Shown here piece by piece: positions 59,150 through 64,000 of a stretch of DNA of 64,000 nt (position 1 is its first letter; each line of letters opens with the position of its first letter). The stretch spans positions 102,953,338-103,017,337 of the forward strand of contig CM056744.1 of NCBI GenBank assembly GCA_029851415.1, written 5' to 3'. Both the position numbers and the translations under genes were made by a program. Source of the stretch: Eretmocerus hayati. Its lineage: Eukaryota > Arthropoda > Insecta > Hymenoptera > Aphelinidae. The notes under the pieces are model-generated. The model did not search any database, had not been told where the DNA came from, and was given only the letters and a program-made list of their open reading frames with translations.

Positions 59150-60310
59150 AGAGGCTTTTCATCAGTACTTTCACGGTATGTCATGAGTATTTTTTCGGTA
59201 CTTTTGCGCTACTTCCATAGTACTTTAACGACACTTGTGCTGGTGTATGGGTGATTAGTCATGTATTCTATTAGTATCTGAACAGTATTTTTGCAGTATT
59301 TCAATCATATTATGTGAATACTTTCGTGATATTCCATCATAGGCATCTTGCATTTTTTGTGACCACCTCGAGTAAGGCTTGTGCACTTTTGAGCAGAATC
59401 AGTTGAACCTTTCAAGATTTGAGGGAAATTTGAGCAGCTTCAGAATGACTACAAATGGTTGATCCACAATAATGCCGTCACAACAATTCTTCGACATACA
59501 TATCTCACTACGCGCCATGCTATTAGCATAGGAGAGTTCAAACTTTTATTTATCTAATATAGATTAACTGTTCAGAGGCACCTCATAATTCATATGGTGA
59601 TCGACCTGAATGCAACACTGATACTTGAAAAGGATCATATCGCTTTCAGGTCTCGAGACATTATTGTTTCATCTACTTATTGACAGTGCAACAATCAATT
59701 TTCCTGAGCCCTGAAAAAGGTCTGCCGCTTTTTGAGTATTAGTCTAGTATTCAGGACAATCGCCATATGAATCATGAAATTCCTCTGAACAGTTGATCCA
59801 TCAGATGAATAAAATTTTGTATGGGAGGGGGGGGGGGGGTCATAAAAAATGCAAAATACCCATTGTTACACCAAGAGACTTGAATCGATGTTTTCTGAAC
59901 TTGAAGTACAATAATCTGCTCATAGAGTTTCTTTTACTGGAACGGTACTCTTGGAGTATCTCAGTGGTATGAAAAGAGTCCTTACAGAATTTGCATGGTT
60001 CTATGGCCTCCTTGTATTGTGGTACTCATGAATATACGCTAAGTGCTTCAACAGATCTTTGATGGTAGCTTAGAAATATACCCCTCATAGGTTCTCAAAA
60101 GTATTCGAATTATACTCTTGCACAGCTTTATAGTGGTATTGACCCATTTTTTTGTCGTATTTGCAAGTATGATGACGGGTATCGCATCGTAGAGTTCTAA
60201 AGCATTTTACAAAAGATTGGAGATACTCATCAGTATTCGAACAGAACTTGAGTGGTATCGCATGCGTACTTTTTCTGTACTTTTACCGTATCCTATTAGT
60301 GCCCTCCTAG
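59150..60310. repeat. Degenerate AGTATTT/AGTACTT-rich repeat region
   Basis: Words such as CAGTACTTT, AGTATTTTT and GGTACTTTTG recur every 15-30 bp at 59160-59340 and again at 59940-60300, as in an ancient tandem array. A foldback element (59566-59794) and a 13-G run (59827-59839) sit in the middle. Confidence 0.55.
59566..59794. mobile_element. Small foldback element
   Basis: AACTGTTCAGAGG at the left faces CCTCTGAACAGTT at the right. ATTCATATGG faces CCATATGAAT, followed by further pairing through the CCTGAAT blocks. Confidence 0.75.
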
Positions 60311-60539
60311 CCGTAAATTTCTGACGCACAGTATTTCACTGAATGGAGTATTTCATTGAGTATTTGAGGAACACTTCCGGAATAAGTCAAAAAAATCTTG
60401 TCAGCACTCACTTGATACGTTTCTATTATCCTAACAGGGAATTATGTGACGGAATAACAAAACAACCACCTATCTATTTAATCATCTTGCATATCAAATG
60501 TTGAGTATTCATCATATCTGACTCGCTAAGCTCTTTCCA

Positions 60540-60969
60540 GAGTATTGAGCGATACCCAAGTCAAAGCTATTTATCAGAGTACGATCTACTTTTCAGTAAA
60601 CATGAAGAATCCAACAAGATTTCCATTACTTGCACATCAATGTCTTGTCAATCTCTTCTCTGGAATACCAAACCAGAATTATATCGTCCTTTATTATTTA
60701 CAACTTTTTACGAGACTCGCCACTCTGTAGGTAGTGCTTTTTCTCATGCTGGAAACAGTGCAAGCAAGCGGAAGAAGCTCGTCTGCGCTTTTACGAGCTT
60801 TGGCTATCGTAATCTCATCCATCTACGGTCTCCTTAGCTTCTTTTTTACAACCACGGGAAGCAATTTGTTCATCCCCTTTTCACTTTGAATTGAGCAACG
60901 GCCAATTACATCCGATGACTTGTAAAGAATTCTTGACTGGATGAAAATAAAACTTTATGTTCAAGTCTG

Positions 60970-61000
<31 letters not shown>
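60540..61000 (+). pseudogene. Possible polyadenylated retrocopy (unidentified)
   Basis: AATAAA at 60946-60951 is followed after 21 bp by 28 consecutive A (60973-61000), the signature of a reverse-transcribed polyadenylated RNA. The 5' limit is unknown and no clear target-site duplication was found. Frames of about 61-65 codons upstream are not recognised. A LINE or SINE 3' end is the alternative. Confidence 0.45.
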
Positions 61001-61259
61001 TAAGAATTCCATGTTGAAAAATGTCTGGACGTGTACTAAGGTAAGTATACCCAACATGCACACCCTCCCATTTTTGAACCGTTTTGCCAATAGTTTTGGC
61101 CCACTTCAACTTTTCTCAATGTACTTTATTGAATTTCAAAATTTGCCCTTTAAAATGAGCTAGGATTAGTTCAAATTCCACCAACCATATCCGAGCTATC
61201 ACAATTTTCCCAAAATGTGATTTTTTGCAAATATTCAAAAGGGTGTACCTAATATGCTC

Positions 61260-61445
61260 CCATGTAAATAGGGCTGCCGCAATAGTCGATAATTTATCGT
61301 TATTGTATCGTGATATGGATAATTTCTTTATCGATATCAACACCGATATGTCAGATTTCCAAGCAGATCAATAACGATATCAGCTTATCAATAAAAAATA
61401 TCGATCGATATTTTATCGCGATATATCGCGATAATTTCGATATTG
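61260..61445. repeat. ATCG/ATA-rich simple-sequence region
   Basis: Dense overlapping TATCGATA, TATCGCGATA and GATAAT words make many short palindromes. It is low-complexity sequence with no gene. Confidence 0.6.
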
Positions 61446-61634
61446 ATGCGAATTTTGCTATTTTTTGGCAAAACTGTGGTACAAAAATGAGTTCTCTTGG
61501 ATATGGCAATGATAATAGTGGGTGATCTTCATCAGAAGAGATAGTGGATGTAAACAAAAGTCATTATACGAAAATTTGAACTTTGACAAGAATGAAATTC
61601 CAATATTACACCCTGATGAAAATATTTCCGTGGT

Positions 61635-61680
61635 TAACCATGGAGACTTCCTCTCATGGAGGAAGTCTCCATGGTTAACT
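61635..61680. repeat. Perfect 19-bp stem hairpin
   Basis: GTTAACCATGGAGACTTCC is followed after 9 nt by GGAAGTCTCCATGGTTAAC. The perfect match suggests a recent origin or selection. A precursor-like small RNA is possible, but the stem is short for an animal pre-miRNA. Confidence 0.85.
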
Positions 61681-61950
61681 ATATCAAATTTTCAATCTTG
61701 GTAGCTTGCTAAATTTGGCATCGAAGACTTGCAGCATATAAATTTCGACCATTATTTCTCTGGTCCACGAGGTGAGTCATACATTGGACTCGAAGAGTAG
61801 ATGCTGCGTGAATTCTAATTTCGAGATTCGGATGATTACAGGGATGAATATTCAAAATTGCGTCGTACTCTGAGAGTGCTGAATGAGTGAGTGTCGATAA
61901 TCAGTCCTTTCACTCCTCTCAAAATGTGTTTTTACCCGAAAAAAGATCTC

Positions 61951-62151
61951 TATGATCTCGTCACGTATGGAAAGATCAATTGAAGAACAATGCTCAGACT
62001 GACACATCTCATTGGCTTCAGTTCGGGAGCATGTACATATTGAATCATCTGATGATAAGGACCCACAGAAACGATGTAACATACGTGATATTAGTTCTGT
62101 TATTCTGAGCATTGTTCTTCAATTGATCTTTTCATACGTGACGAGATCATA
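61951..62151. mobile_element. Small foldback with 47-bp arms
   Basis: TATGATCTCGTCACGTATGG at the left faces CATACGTGACGAGATCATA at the right, continuing through TTGAAGAACAATGCTCAG. Only one or two mismatches are visible. Confidence 0.85.
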
Positions 62152-62154
62152 GTC

Positions 62155-63900
62155 ATTTTGCTTTCTCTAAGGAGAAAGCTTTGTTTTCGGTCCAGCAAAT
62201 TTTTGATCAATTTTTCTGTTCAATCCAATATTTTCTTCAACAAATTCCTTCTCATCACAAAAATGCTTTCACCATTTTGTTCCTCTTGCCAAAATCTAAC
62301 GATTGTAAGTAACACTTTTTCTCCTCATATCCTCCAAAACCTTCCATTGACTCATTTCTTTGTCCCTTTGCTTGTGTATGTGTGTATGTGTGTATGTATG
62401 TTGTCTTTTTTCCGACACGCTTTCTCTTCTCCTATCCACTTTAATGAATTTTGCTTTTCTATGAGTTGTGTAGAATCACTCAAAGATGAGACCATTAATT
62501 TTACTGCTTTCCTCTCGTAATCCAAATTGATTTAGACGTTTTTTTAGGTAAAATTACTAAAATTGTCTACATTCATAGTAAAATATCTTTTTCTAACTTG
62601 ATCTCTCGGTGATTTGGATTACTTAGACTATGGTTTTTTTTGCTCCATCTAACGATTGGTTGATACCGAAATTCCATCCAATCTCCATAAACTTGGAATT
62701 TTACAAAAAACGAAAATTTTCAACAAAAACTCCTTTTTGAGCATACTGAAACCAATTTCATCGAAATTCCATTTCAACCAATTTACAGATTTTGCTGAGA
62801 AAACCTCAGTTTAGAAAGCCCAAATCTCCCTAACTAGCTCTCTTAAAAAAATAACTCAAAATATACAAAAAAAAATTTTCAATATTCATACTTTCCTCAT
62901 ATCTCCCTGACAAACGAATCTGTTCAAATTTTGATAAACTAAGTTGATACTTTTCCGTCGTTCTAAATCGATTGGTTGATACCGAATTTTTTCAAAATTC
63001 GTTTTAATACACTCAAAATTAAATTTATTCTCGAAAAATCCAAAATTTTTGAAAAGACTCGATTTTTATCGGCTTTGTACCAAATAAATTAAAATTTCGC
63101 CTCAACCAGACGATATATTTTTCACAAAAAACCCTACTATAGGTAATCTGAATTCTTCTAAAGTATAATCTTGTAGAGAGAAATCGCAACATAATAAAAA
63201 AATTTGAACTAAACTTCATTTTTTGCTTTCTCTAATTTTCTTCAACAAAATTCCTCCTATCACAAAAATGCTTCAACCATCTTGTTCCTCTCGCCAAAAT
63301 CTGACGATGGTAAATGACACTTTCTCTTCTAAAAACCTTCAAAACCTCCCCAGGGACTCATCTGTCCGTCCCTTTGCATGTGTCTGTGTGTGTGTGTATG
63401 TATGTTGTTTTTTCCCGACACGCTTTCTCTCCTACACTCCACTCTATCGATTTTTGCCTTTCTACAAGTTGTAGAGAATCATTCAGAGATGAGACCAGTG
63501 ATTTGGCTGCTCTCCTCTCCCAATTGAATTTGATTTAGACGTGTTTTGAGGTAAATTGGCTAAAATTGGCTAAAATTGTCTTCTTTTATAGTAAAATATC
63601 TCTTTCTAACTCGATCTTACGGCAATTTGGGTTACCTAGGCTATGGTTTTTTCGGCTTGATCCATCGATTGGTTAATACCGGATTTCCATTTAATCTCCA
63701 CGAACCTTAATTTTTAGAAAAAACGAAAATTTTCAAGAAAAACTTCATTTTGAGCATATTGAAACCAATTGTATCAAAATTCCGTCTCGACCAAATTACA
63801 GAGATTGCTAAAAAAACCTCAGTTTAGATAGCCCAAATCGCCCTAACTAGCTTCCTCGAAGAAATAACTAAAATATACAAGAATATTTTTTCACTACTAG
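62155..63900. repeat. Two tandem ~1.0-kb units with TGTGTGTATG blocks
   Basis: Matching landmarks about 1.0 kb apart: ACAAAAATGCTTnnACCATn (62258 and 63264), the TGTGTATGTATGTTGT block (62390 and 63394), GAAAACCTCAGTTTAGA-like blocks (62800 and 63818). The start (TTTTGTTCCTCTnGCC, then ATTGTAAGT) resembles the FB1 arms at 37351 and 45160, suggesting one superfamily. Open frames across the arms are repeat translations. Confidence 0.75.
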
Positions 63901-63974
63901 GGACTGAAAGACGCGTTTTACTCCCGCTTCGCGGAGCGTAAATGACGCGAGTTTTCGTTCCCTCGTAGTGAAAA
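63887..63974. mobile_element. 88-bp palindromic element
   Basis: TTTTCACTACTAGGGA faces TCCCTCGTAGTGAAAA, with a core CTCCCGCTTCGCGGAG. It interrupts the second ~1.0-kb unit. Confidence 0.78.
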
Positions 63975-64000
63975 GTAATATACGCAACTGGGGAGTAAAG

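Overview
This is a eukaryotic genomic window, most likely from an insect. It is AT-rich by eye and gene-poor, with spliced genes (GT/AG introns), C2H2 zinc-finger genes, a decayed non-LTR retrotransposon of the RTE/'craniofacial development protein 2-like' type, and many TA-flanked Tc1/mariner- and pogo-like non-autonomous elements. I cannot fix the insect order from sequence alone. I see no rRNA, no CRISPR and no recognisable viral gene.

Layout: 0.2-3.1 kb holds foldback elements and a tandem ~0.53-kb repeat containing a tRNA-like sequence. 3.2-6.2 kb is a broken LINE on the minus strand. 8-12.5 kb holds dispersed and tandem repeats. 16.1-23.7 kb carries zinc-finger gene A (plus strand, five exons, about 484 aa). 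24.8-28.5 kb has an inverted paralogous segment and a 1.7-kb near-palindrome. 30.6-32.5 kb carries an RPA1-like gene with two OB folds in at least eight phase-consistent exons. 37-39 kb and 45-46 kb carry inverted copies of one foldback segment. 42.0-50.5 kb carries zinc-finger gene B (minus strand, five exons, about 452 aa), a paralogue of A. 50.8-64 kb is almost entirely repeats, foldbacks and unassigned sequence.

The most notable content is the A/B pair. Both have a short first exon encoding a hydrophobic, signal-peptide-like N-terminus, followed by a zinc-finger exon and three small acidic exons. All introns are phase 1, and the TATA/5'UTR block is conserved between the copies. The residues that should contact DNA are far more diverged between A and B than the rest of the fingers. 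This suggests a rapidly diversifying family of putatively secreted C2H2 proteins. Secretion and function are inference; gene structure and paralogy are seen in the sequence. Differences in intron size between A and B largely match the foldback/MITE insertions, some of which have an empty-site comparison inside the window.
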